Assembly (NCBI RefSeq): GCF_947500975.1
Contig: NZ_CANMUE010000005.1
Span: 62,001-126,000 of the forward strand
Length of the DNA stretch: 64,000 nucleotides
Reading direction: 5' to 3'
Source: an uncultured Polaribacter sp.
GTDB taxonomy: Bacteria; Bacteroidota; Bacteroidia; Flavobacteriales; Flavobacteriaceae
The position numbers and the translations under genes are program-made. The stretch's first letter is position 1. Each line of letters starts with the position of its first letter. The notes under the pieces were generated by a model. It saw only the letters and a list, made by a program, of their open reading frames with translations, did not search any database and was not told where the DNA came from. Shown here one piece after another: positions 48,808-61,027 of this stretch.

Positions 48808-51645
48808 TTACATATAATCTTCAATTGGATTACAAGAACAAATTAAGTTTCTATCTCCAAAGGCATCATCAACTCTTCTAACGGTTGGCCAAAATTTATT
48901 GTCAGCAATATATTCTAAAGGAAAAGCAGCTTGTTTTCTTGTGTATGGTAAATCCCAATTATCAGCAGTTAACATTTCTTGAGTATGAGGTGCGTTTTTT
49001 AAAGGATTATTTTCATCCTCTTTAGTAGCTTCAGCTATTTCTTTTCTAATGGCAATCATAGCATCACAAAAACGATCTAACTCAGCTAAACTTTCAGATT
49101 CTGTAGGTTCAATCATCATTGTTCCTGCAACAGGAAAAGAAACTGTAGGTGCATGAAAACCATAATCCATTAAACGTTTTGCAATATCAACAACTTCAAT
49201 TCCATTTTGTTTAAAGTCTCTACAATCGATAATCATTTCGTGGGCAGCTCTCCCTTTTTCTCCAGTATACAAAGTGTCAAAATGCCCGTTTAAACGTTCC
49301 TTAATATAGTTGGCATTTAAAATGGCATTTTTAGTAGAATTTGTTAATCCTCTAAAACCTAACATTGTTATATATCCGTAAGAAATTAAACAAGCCAAGG
49401 CAGAACCCCAAGGTGCAGCAGAAATTGCTGTAATTGCATTTTCTCCTCCAGTTTTTATAATAGGGTTTGTTGGTAAAAAAGGAACTAATTGTGGAGCAAC
49501 ACAAATTGGTCCAACTCCTGGTCCACCACCACCATGCGGAATAGCAAAGGTTTTGTGTAAATTTAAATGACAAACATCTGCACCAATTGTGGCAGGGTTT
49601 GTTAATCCAACTTGAGCATTCATATTTGCACCATCCATGTACACTTGACCACCATTGTCATGAATTATTTTGGTGATTTCCATAATTTCCTTTTCATAAA
49701 CTCCGTGAGTAGAAGGGTAAGTTACCATTAAAGCAGCTAAATTGTCTTTATGTAACTCAGCTTTTTCACGTAAATCGTTTACATCAATATTTCCATTTTC
49801 AGCAGTTTTGGTAACTACAACTTTCATTCCAGCCATTACTGCAGAAGCAGGGTTTGTACCGTGTGCTGAAGCAGGAATTAAACAAATATTTCTATGAGAA
49901 TCGTTTCTACTTTTATGATACGCTCTAATTACCATTAAACCTGCAAGCTCTCCTTGCGCACCAGAGTTTGGTTGTAAAGAGGTACCGGCAAAACCTGTGA
50001 TAATATTTAATTGATGTTCTAGTTTTTGTAAAACTTCTTGATATCCTTCAGCCTGATTTAATGGTACAAATGGATGAATATTCCCCCATTGAGGATTGCT
50101 TAATGGCAACATTTCTGAAGCAGCATTTAACTTCATTGTACAAGACCCTAAAGAAATCATAGAATGATTTAAAGCCAAATCTTTACGCTCTAATTTTTTT
50201 ATATAACGCATCATATTTGTTTCTGATTGATGCGTATTAAAAATTTCGTTTTGTAAAAAAGGGGTATTTCTTAGTAAGTTTTCTGATATAACATTAATTG
50301 GTAGAGGTAATTCGCCACTTTTTAAATTGAAAGCTTGCTCAAAACAATTTACAATTGCTTTTATTTCTTTAATTCCAACAGTTTCATTTATAGAAATAGA
50401 AACGTGGTTGTTATCAATATAGTTAAAGTTAATACTATTTGCTTCGGCAACTGTTTTTAATTTTGCAGCTTCTACTTCTACTAAAATTGTATCAAAATAA
50501 GATGAGTTTTTTTGTTTAAAGCCTAAATCCTCTAAAATTAATGCTAACGTTTTGGTAAGCGTATGTGTGTAATCTGCAATATGTTTTAAGCCTTCTTTAC
50601 CATGGTAAACAGCATACATGCTAGCCATAACGGCTAATAAAACTTGAGCAGTACAAATATTTGAAGTTGCTTTTTCGCGTTTAATATGTTGCTCTCTTGT
50701 TTGCAAAGCCATTCTTAAAGCTCTGTTCCCATTTTTATCTTTAGTAACACCAATAATTCTTCCAGGAATACTTCTTTTATATGCTTCTTTTGTAGCAAAA
50801 TACCCTGCATGAGGACCTCCATAACCTAAAGGAATTCCAAAACGTTGTGTAGTTCCTACAACAACATCAACTCCAAATTCAGCAGGCGCTTTTAATTTTA
50901 CTAAGGATAAAATATCTGCCGCAACAGCTACTTTTATATTATTTTCATTCGCTTTAGAAACAAATTCTGTGTAGTCATTTATTTGACCATGTTTTCCAGG
51001 ATATTGTAAAATAGCGCCATAAAAATCATCAGAAAAAGTAAACTTTTCATGATTTCCAACAACTAATTCAATTCCAATTGGAGTAGAACGTGTTTGTAAA
51101 ACGGATAATGTTTGTGGTAAAATTTCTTCGGAAACAAAGAATTTACAAACGCCAGCTTTTTTCTGTGCCCTTTCTCTAACATCAAATAATAATGCCATTG
51201 CCTCTGCGGCAGCAGTTGCTTCATCTAATAAAGACGCATTTGCTAATTCCATTCCTGTTAAATCGCAAACCATAGTTTGGTAATTTAACAAAGCTTCTAA
51301 ACGACCTTGCGCAATTTCTGCTTGATAAGGCGTATAAGCAGTGTACCAACCTGGGTTTTCTAAAATATTGCGTTGAATTACACTTGGTACAATTGCTTCA
51401 TGATACCCTAAGCCAATATAGCTTTTAAAAACTTTGTTTTTTTCTGATACCTCTTTAATATGAGCCAAATATTCATATTCACTCATTGCTGAGTCTAAAT
51501 TTAAAGCACCTTTTAAGCGGATTTTATCAGGTACAGTTTCTTCAATCAACTGATCTAAATTAGTTGCTTTTATTGCTTTTAGCATTGTTTCTTGCTCTTC
51601 CTTATTGGGGCCAATATGTCTTAATTGAAACGAATTTGTATTCAT
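48808..51645 (-). CDS. gcvP: Glycine dehydrogenase (decarboxylating), P protein
   Basis: 945 residues, single-chain form with both the N- and C-terminal halves of the P protein. Decarboxylates glycine in the glycine cleavage system. The PLP lysine is in [20 protein letters not shown], and the glycine-rich loop continues [10 protein letters not shown]-terminal [14 protein letters not shown] and [16 protein letters not shown] are typical. gcvT and gcvH are not adjacent. No glycine-riboswitch-like fold is evident upstream. Confidence 0.97.
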   Translation of the reverse strand: MNTNSFQLRHIGPNKEEQETMLKAIKATNLDQLIEETVPDKIRLKGALNLDSAMSEYEYLAHIKEVSEKNKVFKSYIGLGYHEAIVPSVIQRNILENPGWYTAYTPYQAEIAQGRLEALLNYQTMVCDLTGMELANASLLDEATAAAEAMALLFDVRERAQKKAGVCKFFVSEEILPQTLSVLQTRSTPIGIELVVGNHEKFTFSDDFYGAILQYPGKHGQINDYTEFVSKANENNIKVAVAADILSLVKLKAPAEFGVDVVVGTTQRFGIPLGYGGPHAGYFATKEAYKRSIPGRIIGVTKDKNGNRALRMALQTREQHIKREKATSNICTAQVLLAVMASMYAVYHGKEGLKHIADYTHTLTKTLALILEDLGFKQKNSSYFDTILVEVEAAKLKTVAEANSINFNYIDNNHVSISINETVGIKEIKAIVNCFEQAFNLKSGELPLPINVISENLLRNTPFLQNEIFNTHQSETNMMRYIKKLERKDLALNHSMISLGSCTMKLNAASEMLPLSNPQWGNIHPFVPLNQAEGYQEVLQKLEHQLNIITGFAGTSLQPNSGAQGELAGLMVIRAYHKSRNDSHRNICLIPASAHGTNPASAVMAGMKVVVTKTAENGNIDVNDLREKAELHKDNLAALMVTYPSTHGVYEKEIMEITKIIHDNGGQVYMDGANMNAQVGLTNPATIGADVCHLNLHKTFAIPHGGGGPGVGPICVAPQLVPFLPTNPIIKTGGENAITAISAAPWGSALACLISYGYITMLGFRGLTNSTKNAILNANYIKERLNGHFDTLYTGEKGRAAHEMIIDCRDFKQNGIEVVDIAKRLMDYGFHAPTVSFPVAGTMMIEPTESESLAELDRFCDAMIAIRKEIAEATKEDENNPLKNAPHTQEMLTADNWDLPYTRKQAAFPLEYIADNKFWPTVRRVDDAFGDRNLICSCNPIEDYM

Positions 51646-51831
51646 TTAATAAATTTTATAATGCCTATATTTCAATCGATTTCGTTTGACTTTTTAGACA
51701 ATAAATTGATGTATTTTTTAAGTGGTCAAAAATAAGTGATTAGATGTTATTTATTTTCTATTTTTTTATTATTTTTTGTTAAATTATTAACCAAAAAGTA
51801 ATGTTATTAACATAAAAGTTATTTTTGTTAT

Positions 51832-52653
51832 ATGAAGGTTTTAAAAAAAATATTTGACTTTTACTTAAATGCCAGTATTCATGTAGCATTTTCTGTATAT
51901 GCAATGCTCAGAATTACAGAGATTTATTTTAATCTTCCTTATGATAAAAACTTAGACTATTTTATTTTTTACGGAACAATTACTGGTTATAATTTTGTGA
52001 AATATGCTGGTGTTGCTAAATTACACCATATAAGTTTGACGGATAATTTAAAAATTATTCAAATATTTTCTTTTTTTTGCTTTTTAGCTATGTGTTATTA
52101 TGCAAGTTTAATTGATTTTAAAGTGTTGCTTTTTACAATTCCTTTTTCTCTTTTAACAGTTTTATATGCTGTTCCGTTCTTAAGAGGTTTTGCTAAAAAT
52201 TTAAGAGAAGTTAGTTACTTTAAAATTGTTATAGTTGCTATAGTTTGGGCAGGTTTTACGGCTTTAATTCCGTTGTTAAATGTTAATATAGAAATTGATT
52301 TTTTTACTATATTATTTGTAATTCAGCGATTTTTATTCGTAATTATTTTAATCCTTCCATTTGATATAAGAGATGTAAAATATGATGCTATTTCTTTACA
52401 AACAATACCTAAAAAAATAGGCGTTGAAAAAACTAAAAATCTAGGATCAATTTTGCTTGTTATTACATTAGTTTTAGAGTTTTTAATACCATCAGACCAG
52501 GTAACAAAAACACCTTTTTTACTTTTCTTTTTTTTAGTGATCATGTTCTTAATGAGAGCAAAAATAGATCAACCAAAATATTACAGTTCCTTTTTAGTAG
52601 AATCTTTACCTATAGTTTGGTGGTTCATTCTTTTAGGATTTCATAATTTTTAA
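51832..52653 (+). CDS. Divergent UbiA-like multi-pass membrane protein
   Basis: 273 residues, about eight hydrophobic helices. ILPFDIRDVKYDAISLQTIP followed by KKIGVEKTK resembles the second Asp-rich motif of UbiA prenyltransferases (DxRDxxxD); the first motif (NDxxD) is replaced by YNFVKYAG. Thus it may be a catalytically changed member. A TATTTTTG box at 51820-51827 is only 4 bp before the ATG, which would make the mRNA nearly leaderless if used. Divergent from gcvP. Confidence 0.55.
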   Translation: MKVLKKIFDFYLNASIHVAFSVYAMLRITEIYFNLPYDKNLDYFIFYGTITGYNFVKYAGVAKLHHISLTDNLKIIQIFSFFCFLAMCYYASLIDFKVLLFTIPFSLLTVLYAVPFLRGFAKNLREVSYFKIVIVAIVWAGFTALIPLLNVNIEIDFFTILFVIQRFLFVIILILPFDIRDVKYDAISLQTIPKKIGVEKTKNLGSILLVITLVLEFLIPSDQVTKTPFLLFFFLVIMFLMRAKIDQPKYYSSFLVESLPIVWWFILLGFHNF

Positions 52654-52790
52654 GCAATAAACTTCCTTTTTTTGTAAAGTTTTTTTGATATTTAGAATAA
52701 ATAAAAGCGATTTCATAAAACTCTAAAATTGCTTCTTAAATCCCTACTATAGTTGTAGATTTACAACTTAAATTCAACCGTGATTCTTAA

Positions 52791-54686
52791 GTGATGATTA
52801 CAACAAAAAGAAACTATATTTTTGATTTTGATAGTACTTTAACCAGAGTAGAAGCGTTAGATGTTTTAGCAGAAATTACGTTAACTAATAACCCTAAGAA
52901 AGATCAAATTATTCAAGAAATAATTGATATTACCAATTTAGGTATAGATGGTGAAATTTCTTTCACAGAGTCTTTAGAAAGAAGGATTAAATTACTAAAT
53001 GCAAATAAGTCTGATTTAGCTAATTTAGTTGAAGCCTTAAAAAAGCAAGTTTCTACATCTATAGAAAGAAATAAAGAGTTTTTCGAAAATTTTGCTAACG
53101 ATATTTATGTGATTTCTTGCGGATTTAAAGAGTTTATAGACCCTATTGTAAAAGAATACAATATACCTTCTGAGAGAGTTTATGCAAATACTTTTGAGTT
53201 TGCAAATGATGGCGAAATTATTGGTTTTGATGCTGATAATCCGTTGTCTAAACACAATGGAAAAATCCAGTGTTTAAAAGACATGAATTTAGAAGGAGAA
53301 ATACAAGTTATTGGCGATGGTTATAGCGATTATGTAACTCGAGAAGCTGGTGTGGCAGATAAGTTTTTTGCTTATACTGAAAATGTTTCAAGAGAAAAAA
53401 CTACAGAAAACGCTGACCATATTGCCCCAAATTTAGATGAATTTTTATATATTAACGATTTGCCAAGAAATATATCATACCCAAAGAATAGAATTAAAAT
53501 TTTATTATTAGAAAACGTACATCCAGATGCTTTTAAAAAGTTAACTAAAGATGGGTTTTCTGTAGAAACAGTTTCTAAAAGTTTATCTGAAGATGAATTA
53601 ATAGAAAAAATAAAAGACATACATGTTTTAGGAATTCGTTCTAAAACACAAGTTACTCAAAAAGTTGTTGACGCGGCTGAAAAGTTAATGGTAGTTAGTG
53701 CTTTTTGTATTGGTACTAAACAAATTGATTTAGAAGCCTGTAAAGAAAAAGGAATCGTAGTTTTTAATGCGCCTTATAGCAATACGCGTTCTGTGGTTGA
53801 ACTAGCCATCGGAGAAATTATTATGTTAATGCGTTCTGTTTTTCAAAGAAGTACTGAGATACATAATGGACAATGGAATAAAACAGCAGAGGGGTCTAGA
53901 GAAGTCCGTGGTAAAAAACTAGGAATTGTAGGTTATGGTAATATTGGTAAGCAATTATCTGTATTAGCAGAAGCGTTAGGAATGGATGTATATTACTATG
54001 ATGTTGAAGATAAATTAGCTTTAGGAAATGCAACTAAAATGGACACATTATCAGAATTGTTAAAGATTTCTGATGTAGTTACTTTACATGTTGATGACAA
54101 TGCTGCGAATAAAAATTTCTTTGGAGAAAAAGAAATTTCTCAAATGAAAGATGGCGCACATTTAGTAAATCTTGCACGTGGTTTTGTGGTTGATATTCCT
54201 GCTTTGGTTGCTGCTTTAAAAAGTGGTAAAATTGCTGGTGTTGCTGTAGATGTATACCCTTCTGAACCAAGAAAAAATGGAGAGTTTTATACTGAATTAA
54301 AAGGATTACCAAATGTGATTTTAACACCTCACGTTGGTGGTAGTACAGAAGAAGCGCAAAGGGATATTGCAGATTTTGTACCTAGTAAAATTATGGCATA
54401 TATTAATTCAGGAAATACAGTAGATGCTGTTAATTTTCCAAATATTCGTTTACCAAGGCAAACAAATGCTCACCGCTTTTTACATATTCATAAAAATGTA
54501 CCTGGTGTTATGGCTAAAATTAATAAGGTTATAGCAGAATATAATCTAAATATAAATGGACAATATTTATCAACAGATCCAAAAGTTGGTTATGTAATTA
54601 CAGATTTAGATAAAGAGTATAATAAAGAAGTTTTAGAATCTTTAAGAGAAATAGAAGGTACAATTAAGTTTAGAGTTTTGTATTAA
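52791..54686 (+). CDS. serA: Fused phosphoserine phosphatase-like - D-3-phosphoglycerate dehydrogenase (SerB-SerA)
   Basis: 631 residues. Residues ~5-215 are a HAD phosphatase of the SerB type: nucleophile motif FDFDSTLTRVEALD, VISCGFKEF (motif II), and GDGYSDYVTREAG (motif IV). Residues ~230-550 are phosphoglycerate dehydrogenase: GIVGYGNIGKQLSVLAEALG (NAD), LVNLARGFVVD (Arg), LTPHVGGSTEEAQ (His), then an ACT domain (~555-631; HKNVPGVMAKINKVIAEYN). Together they could catalyse the first and third steps of serine synthesis; the middle enzyme SerC is not adjacent. Similar ~630-residue proteins occur in Flavobacteria as far as I recall. Start could be the second ATG (52794). Confidence 0.87.
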   Translation: MMITTKRNYIFDFDSTLTRVEALDVLAEITLTNNPKKDQIIQEIIDITNLGIDGEISFTESLERRIKLLNANKSDLANLVEALKKQVSTSIERNKEFFENFANDIYVISCGFKEFIDPIVKEYNIPSERVYANTFEFANDGEIIGFDADNPLSKHNGKIQCLKDMNLEGEIQVIGDGYSDYVTREAGVADKFFAYTENVSREKTTENADHIAPNLDEFLYINDLPRNISYPKNRIKILLLENVHPDAFKKLTKDGFSVETVSKSLSEDELIEKIKDIHVLGIRSKTQVTQKVVDAAEKLMVVSAFCIGTKQIDLEACKEKGIVVFNAPYSNTRSVVELAIGEIIMLMRSVFQRSTEIHNGQWNKTAEGSREVRGKKLGIVGYGNIGKQLSVLAEALGMDVYYYDVEDKLALGNATKMDTLSELLKISDVVTLHVDDNAANKNFFGEKEISQMKDGAHLVNLARGFVVDIPALVAALKSGKIAGVAVDVYPSEPRKNGEFYTELKGLPNVILTPHVGGSTEEAQRDIADFVPSKIMAYINSGNTVDAVNFPNIRLPRQTNAHRFLHIHKNVPGVMAKINKVIAEYNLNINGQYLSTDPKVGYVITDLDKEYNKEVLESLREIEGTIKFRVLY

Positions 54687-54722
54687 TTAAAACTTTAATT
54701 GAGGTTTTAGTCCTTTGAATTT

Positions 54723-54770
54723 ATAAAAAACTCTCTATTAAGTTTTAAAACTTAATAGAGAGTTTTTTAT
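54723..54770 (+). terminator. 48-nt perfect palindrome after serA
   Basis: The two halves (54723-54746 and 54747-54770) are exact reverse complements with no spacer, and end in a T run on either strand. Likely the serA terminator. Confidence 0.75.
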
Positions 54771-54771
54771 T

Positions 54772-55099
54772 TTACAATACCCTAAGTTTTTTACACCCAA
54801 TGGAGATGGTGAAAATGATTTTTGGAAAATAAAAGGAGTAAATCAAAACTTGTATAAAGAAGGTAGTTTAGTTATTTTTAATAGATACGGAAATACAGTT
54901 TATAAAGGTTCTATTTTTGATATTGGTTGGAATGGTTTTTCAAAAGGCTATTTATTCTTTACCGTCAAATGATTATTGTTTTTTAATTGAAATCATTGAT
55001 TTGAATAGTAATACTTACAAATTTCAGGTGCTTTTTTCATTATTAAGAGTAATAAAATACCTAATAGTAGGTATTTTATTACTCTTTAAAAATTGATAT
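54772..55099 (+). pseudogene. Relic of a type B T9SS C-terminal sorting domain (gliding-motility-associated, CHU_C)
   Basis: The frame from 54772 reads LQYPKFFTPNGDGENDFW, then KIKGVNQNLYKEGSLVIFNR and YGNTVYKGSIFDIGWNGFSK, the unmistakable FxPNGDGxND...FNRYG...W(N/D)G signature of type B sorting domains. It then hits TGA at 54970-54972, but the expected rest (LPSNDYCFLIEIIDLNSNTY, then FQVLFSLLR) continues in another frame from about 54941. So there is a frameshift, and there is no start codon or upstream body: the palindrome after serA ends only 7 codons before the motif. Probably the 3' end of a deleted surface-protein gene, still with its own terminator. Confidence 0.8.
55045..55086 (+). 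terminator. 19-bp perfect hairpin at the end of the sorting-domain relic
   Basis: AAGAGTAATAAAATACCTA (55045-55063) and its exact complement (55068-55086), loop ATAG. Presumably the terminator of the lost gene; it overlaps the last codons of the relic. Confidence 0.75.
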
Positions 55100-55138
55100 T
55101 TTTGTGTATTATTTTAAAAACTATTAATTTTTTAACAA

Positions 55139-56917
55139 ATGAGAAAACTACTAGTATTATTTTCCCTTTTTATTTCAACAATTACTTTATCCCAAAAAAC
55201 AGCAGTATTTACTGAAGAAATTTCTGGCTTTAATAATTATTCTAATAATATAAGTTATGGTTATGAGGCAACTGTAAAATTTCAATTAATGAATGCAGGT
55301 TTGGGAGATGTAAAAATAAAAGTTGGTGTTACTAACTTTAATGTTACCTCTTTAAATGGGGTAAATTTAGATCAAACAATAATAAGCAGTAAGCTTCCTA
55401 TAAAAAATGCTGCCAAACAATTTTCAATTAAAGGTAGATTTAGTGTGTATTACCATAATGTTTTTAACGGAGTTATTGATTTTAAAATTGGTATGTTAAA
55501 TGATGGTGATTTATTAGATGTCTATTATTTAACAAATGAACAAAGAGATGATTTTGTAAAAAGACATGATTTAAAAAAAGATAAAAATCGTATTAAAGAT
55601 TTAGTTTTAAAATTGTGGGCTGATGTTGAGTTGATTCCAGAAGGAATTTCAGAAATCAGAAAAATACAATCTCTTTCGTCTTCTAAAAAAGGATTGTATG
55701 AAAAGTATGAAAGATTAGAAAAAGATAGTGAAGTATTTATGGTAAATAATAAAATCGAAGAAGTTTCTACTGTAGAATTAAATAAAAAAATAATTGTTTT
55801 AGAGCAAATTATAGCGTTAGAAGAGCCTTATGGTAAGTATCCAGAACCAGTGTATGTAAATAAACTTCAATTTGATAAATTTAGAGATCGATTAAAATCT
55901 TATAAAGATGAAATAACAAGACGAGGTCAAACAACTAAAAATAAAGCCACAAAAAAAACAGTAAAAAAGAAAAAAACTAAAAAAGAAATTTCTACAGAAA
56001 ACTGGGTAAGAAATCAAAAGTTTAAAGCGCAGAGTTTGTATTCTCAATATAATAGTACGTATAATTACAAAAAGAAACAAGCATTATTAAAAGATCTTAA
56101 AAGAATGTCTAGCTATTTATCTGATGCAGATAGAAAAGCTTTTGAAAAAGAGGTTAGAAAAGATAATCGAAGAAAAGTTACAGATAAAGTAACCAGTTCT
56201 TTAACTAGTGTAAATTATGGTAGAGGTAAAAGAAATATACTTTTATATGCTTCTACTGGGTTTAATTATATATGGGGAGATAATAGTAGTCAAACTACAA
56301 CCTCTATACCAACTTTAACTCTTGGTATGGACTTAACTTTTTACAAATCAAGAAAGTTAGCATTTGAGGTATTTGGAGAATATAATGATAACTTTTTTGT
56401 TGATTTTTCAGGGTTAGTTCCTGTAGAAGATCCAGGGTATCTTGATGGCATAGATTTAAGTCAATTAGAAGAAACAGAAATAATTGAAGAAACAAAATTA
56501 AGTAGATTTAATTATGGTTTTGGAGTAACTTTAGGAAGGCAAAGAAAATATTCTCTTTTGTTGATTAGTCAAAATGTAAAATACTCTTACTCAAAAACAA
56601 CGGATGGTACACAAAATATAAGTATTGGAGAAAATAAAAATATACCAACATTTGGAGGCGGCGTTTCTCTTAATTTACAAGGAAAAAGTAAACAAGATTT
56701 AGGAAGGTTTATGGTTTCTTATACTATTAATAATGAAGGGTTAAGTTTTTTAAGCTCTGATTATGAAAACAATAAGTATTCTAACTTAAATGCTAAAATG
56801 GAAGGTGGACTTGGAGCTTTGTTTTTTGCTGTGGAGTACAATTTATTTAAAGATGATATAAACGCTACATCAGTTTCTTCCATCGGTTTAAAAATGGGAT
56901 TCAAATTTGGAGGTTAA
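55139..56917 (+). CDS. Exported protein of unknown function, possible outer-membrane barrel
   Basis: 592 residues. Signal peptide MRKLLVLFSLFISTITLSQ. I do not recognise a family. Residues 20-140 are beta-rich (YGYEATVKFQLMNAGLGDVK); 180-260 are helical; ~262-285 is a strongly basic stretch (NKATKKTVKKKKTKKE); another helical basic part follows; and residues ~360-592 alternate strands and turns (FGVTLGRQRKYSLLLISQNV; GALFFAVEYNLF; GLKMGFKFGG), as expected of a beta barrel. Stands alone between the sorting-domain relic and convergent katG. Confidence 0.6.
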   Translation: MRKLLVLFSLFISTITLSQKTAVFTEEISGFNNYSNNISYGYEATVKFQLMNAGLGDVKIKVGVTNFNVTSLNGVNLDQTIISSKLPIKNAAKQFSIKGRFSVYYHNVFNGVIDFKIGMLNDGDLLDVYYLTNEQRDDFVKRHDLKKDKNRIKDLVLKLWADVELIPEGISEIRKIQSLSSSKKGLYEKYERLEKDSEVFMVNNKIEEVSTVELNKKIIVLEQIIALEEPYGKYPEPVYVNKLQFDKFRDRLKSYKDEITRRGQTTKNKATKKTVKKKKTKKEISTENWVRNQKFKAQSLYSQYNSTYNYKKKQALLKDLKRMSSYLSDADRKAFEKEVRKDNRRKVTDKVTSSLTSVNYGRGKRNILLYASTGFNYIWGDNSSQTTTSIPTLTLGMDLTFYKSRKLAFEVFGEYNDNFFVDFSGLVPVEDPGYLDGIDLSQLEETEIIEETKLSRFNYGFGVTLGRQRKYSLLLISQNVKYSYSKTTDGTQNISIGENKNIPTFGGGVSLNLQGKSKQDLGRFMVSYTINNEGLSFLSSDYENNKYSNLNAKMEGGLGALFFAVEYNLFKDDINATSVSSIGLKMGFKFGG

Positions 56918-56936
56918 AATTGAAAAAAAAGAATAT

Positions 56937-56972
56937 AAAAAAGAGGAAAGTTTTAAACTTTCCTCTTTTTTA
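56937..56972. terminator. Bidirectional terminator between the unknown gene and katG
   Basis: GAGGAAAGTTT (56943-56953) and AAACTTTCCTC (56955-56965), flanked by A and T runs, serve both convergent genes. Confidence 0.85.
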
Positions 56973-56988
56973 TATTTATAAATTGTGA

Positions 56989-59443
<2,455 letters not shown>

Positions 59444-60085
59444 ATGGCAACATTAGTTGGTAAACAATTTCCAAATTTAGCAGTAGATGCAATGAATGAA
59501 ATGGGAGATACATTTAAAGTAAATGTATTAGAAGAAGCAAAAAAGAACAATAAAAAAGTATTGTTGTTTTGGTATCCAAAAGATTTCACGTTTGTGTGTC
59601 CAACTGAATTACACGCTTTTCAAGCAGCTTTAGGAGAATTTGAAAAAAGAAACACAATTGTAATTGGTGCTTCTTGTGATACTCCAGAAGTTCATTTTGC
59701 ATGGTTAAGTGCTTCTAAGGATAATGGAGGTATTGAAGGTGTTACATATCCTTTATTAGCAGATAGTAATAGAAATTTATCATCTATATTAGGAATTTTA
59801 GATATCTCAAATGAAACTTATGACGAGATAACGGGAACTGTACAAGTTGAAGGAGATAATGTAACTTATAGAGCTACATATTTAATTGACGAAGAAGGAA
59901 CTGTTTTTCATGAAGGTGTAAATCACATGCCTGTTGGTAGAAATGTAAATGAATTTTTACGTTTAATTGATGCTTATGCACATGTACAAAGTCATGGAGA
60001 AGTTTGTCCTGCAAATTGGGAAGAAGGAAAAGAAGCTATGGCTCCGAACGCAAAAGGAACTGCAGCATATTTAGCAGCTAACTAA
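59444..60085 (+). CDS. ahpC: Typical 2-Cys peroxiredoxin (AhpC/Prx1 type)
   Basis: 213 residues. Peroxidatic cysteine in DFTFVCPTELHAF near residue 51 and resolving cysteine in HGEVCPANWEEG near residue 186. Reduces hydrogen and organic peroxides. The next gene, 13 bp away, is a thioredoxin-like protein that could act as its reductant, so no AhpF is needed here. Divergent from katG. Confidence 0.95.
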   Translation: MATLVGKQFPNLAVDAMNEMGDTFKVNVLEEAKKNNKKVLLFWYPKDFTFVCPTELHAFQAALGEFEKRNTIVIGASCDTPEVHFAWLSASKDNGGIEGVTYPLLADSNRNLSSILGILDISNETYDEITGTVQVEGDNVTYRATYLIDEEGTVFHEGVNHMPVGRNVNEFLRLIDAYAHVQSHGEVCPANWEEGKEAMAPNAKGTAAYLAAN

Positions 60086-60098
60086 AAAGGAGATTATT

Positions 60099-60407
60099 AT
60101 GGTTCAAGAATTAACTGAAGATAATTTACAAACAATTGTAAGCGGAACTCAAAAAGTAGTAGTTCAATACTCTGCAACTTGGTGTGGTAACTGTAGAATT
60201 ATGAAGCCAAAATTTAAAAAATTAGCTTCAGAATTAGATACTATTAAGTTTGTTATTGTTGATGCTGAAAAATTTCCTGAGAGTAGACAATTAGCAGATG
60301 TTAGTAATTTACCAACATTCGCAGTTTTTGAAGGTGGAGAAAAGAAAAATCAAGTGCAGACAAATAAGTTTGATGTGTTAAAAGAATTGGTTAACGAAAT
60401 AGCTTAA
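60099..60407 (+). CDS. Thioredoxin-family protein with CGNC active site
   Basis: 102 residues, a complete thioredoxin fold. Active site WCGNC replaces the usual WCGPC, which normally shifts redox potential; the cis-proline segment NLPTFAVFEGG is present. Placed between ahpC and a DUF6952-like gene with 13- and 2-bp gaps, it probably recycles the peroxiredoxin (inference). Confidence 0.9.
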   Translation: MVQELTEDNLQTIVSGTQKVVVQYSATWCGNCRIMKPKFKKLASELDTIKFVIVDAEKFPESRQLADVSNLPTFAVFEGGEKKNQVQTNKFDVLKELVNEIA

Positions 60408-60409
60408 TT

Positions 60410-60667
60410 ATGAAACTACCAGTAATAAAACACTTAACTAATTTTATTGAAGAAAACGACCAGGATTACGTTTTAGAAACAATTGAAACTCTTGAATCCT
60501 TAACTGAAGTTTCATCATTAAAAGATGAAGAATTAGATGTTATTGGCGAGTTAATTTCTAACATGTATGGAGCTGTAGAGGTAAATAAAATGATAAAAGA
60601 AGGTACGCCTAAAAAAGAAGCTTTAAATGCTTTTATGAAGCGTGTAATGGGCTCTATAGATTCATAA
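60410..60667 (+). CDS. Small DUF6952-like protein
   Basis: 85 residues, acidic, mostly helical, no cysteine. MKLPVIKHLTNFIEENDQDY and LKDEELDVIGELISNMYGAV resemble a Flavobacteria-specific family that I recall as DUF6952; function unknown. Two bp after the thioredoxin gene, so it belongs to the peroxide operon. Followed by a terminator. Confidence 0.7.
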   Translation: MKLPVIKHLTNFIEENDQDYVLETIETLESLTEVSSLKDEELDVIGELISNMYGAVEVNKMIKEGTPKKEALNAFMKRVMGSIDS

Positions 60668-60690
60668 AACTGATACCTTTGTAAACAAAA

Positions 60691-60716
60691 AACCACTCAT
60701 TTGAGTGGTTTTTTTG
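60691..60716 (+). terminator. Terminator of the ahpC operon
   Basis: AACCACTCA (60691-60699) pairs with TGAGTGGTT (60702-60710), then a T run. Confidence 0.85.
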
Positions 60717-60729
60717 GATATAGATTATT

Positions 60730-60891
60730 TTATTCCTCAAGTTTTTTTTGCTCATTTACTTTTCTAATGAGTGCCTTTAAACGGTCTTTATGAAGCTTTT
60801 TTTCTAACTTTACTTTGTTAATTTTTTGATTCATTAACTTAGTGTGTTTTGCTTTATTAACTGTATTTTTTGCTTTCCCTTTTTTAGGCAT
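60730..60891 (-). CDS. Small basic protein of unknown function
   Basis: 53 residues from the ATG at 60889-60891 (MPKKGKAKNTVNKAKHTKLM, then a Lys/Leu-rich helix). About a third of residues are Lys or Arg, so it may bind nucleic acid. A longer frame to 60921 begins with unlikely residues. No recognised family. Convergent with the ahpC operon. Confidence 0.5.
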   Translation of the reverse strand: MPKKGKAKNTVNKAKHTKLMNQKINKVKLEKKLHKDRLKALIRKVNEQKKLEE

Positions 60892-61027
60892 CACTTCAAA
60901 ATTATACAGCAAATTTAACAATTTTAAATCAAAAAAAATGTGATAATTTTATGATTATTATTGATAAATGAGTTTTTAAAATAACTAATAAACCCACTAT
61001 TTTTTTTATCTTTAAAAATTAATAAGA

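Noticed and set aside
51646..51831. Possible glycine riboswitch upstream of gcvP
   Set aside because: No paired aptamer-like fold or conserved core could be traced; the stretch is plain A/T-rich DNA.
60674..60716. TACCTTTG box followed by a terminator as a second small RNA
   Set aside because: Only ~25 nt would lie between start and terminator stem and no TTTG box is present; it is simply the ahpC-operon terminator.
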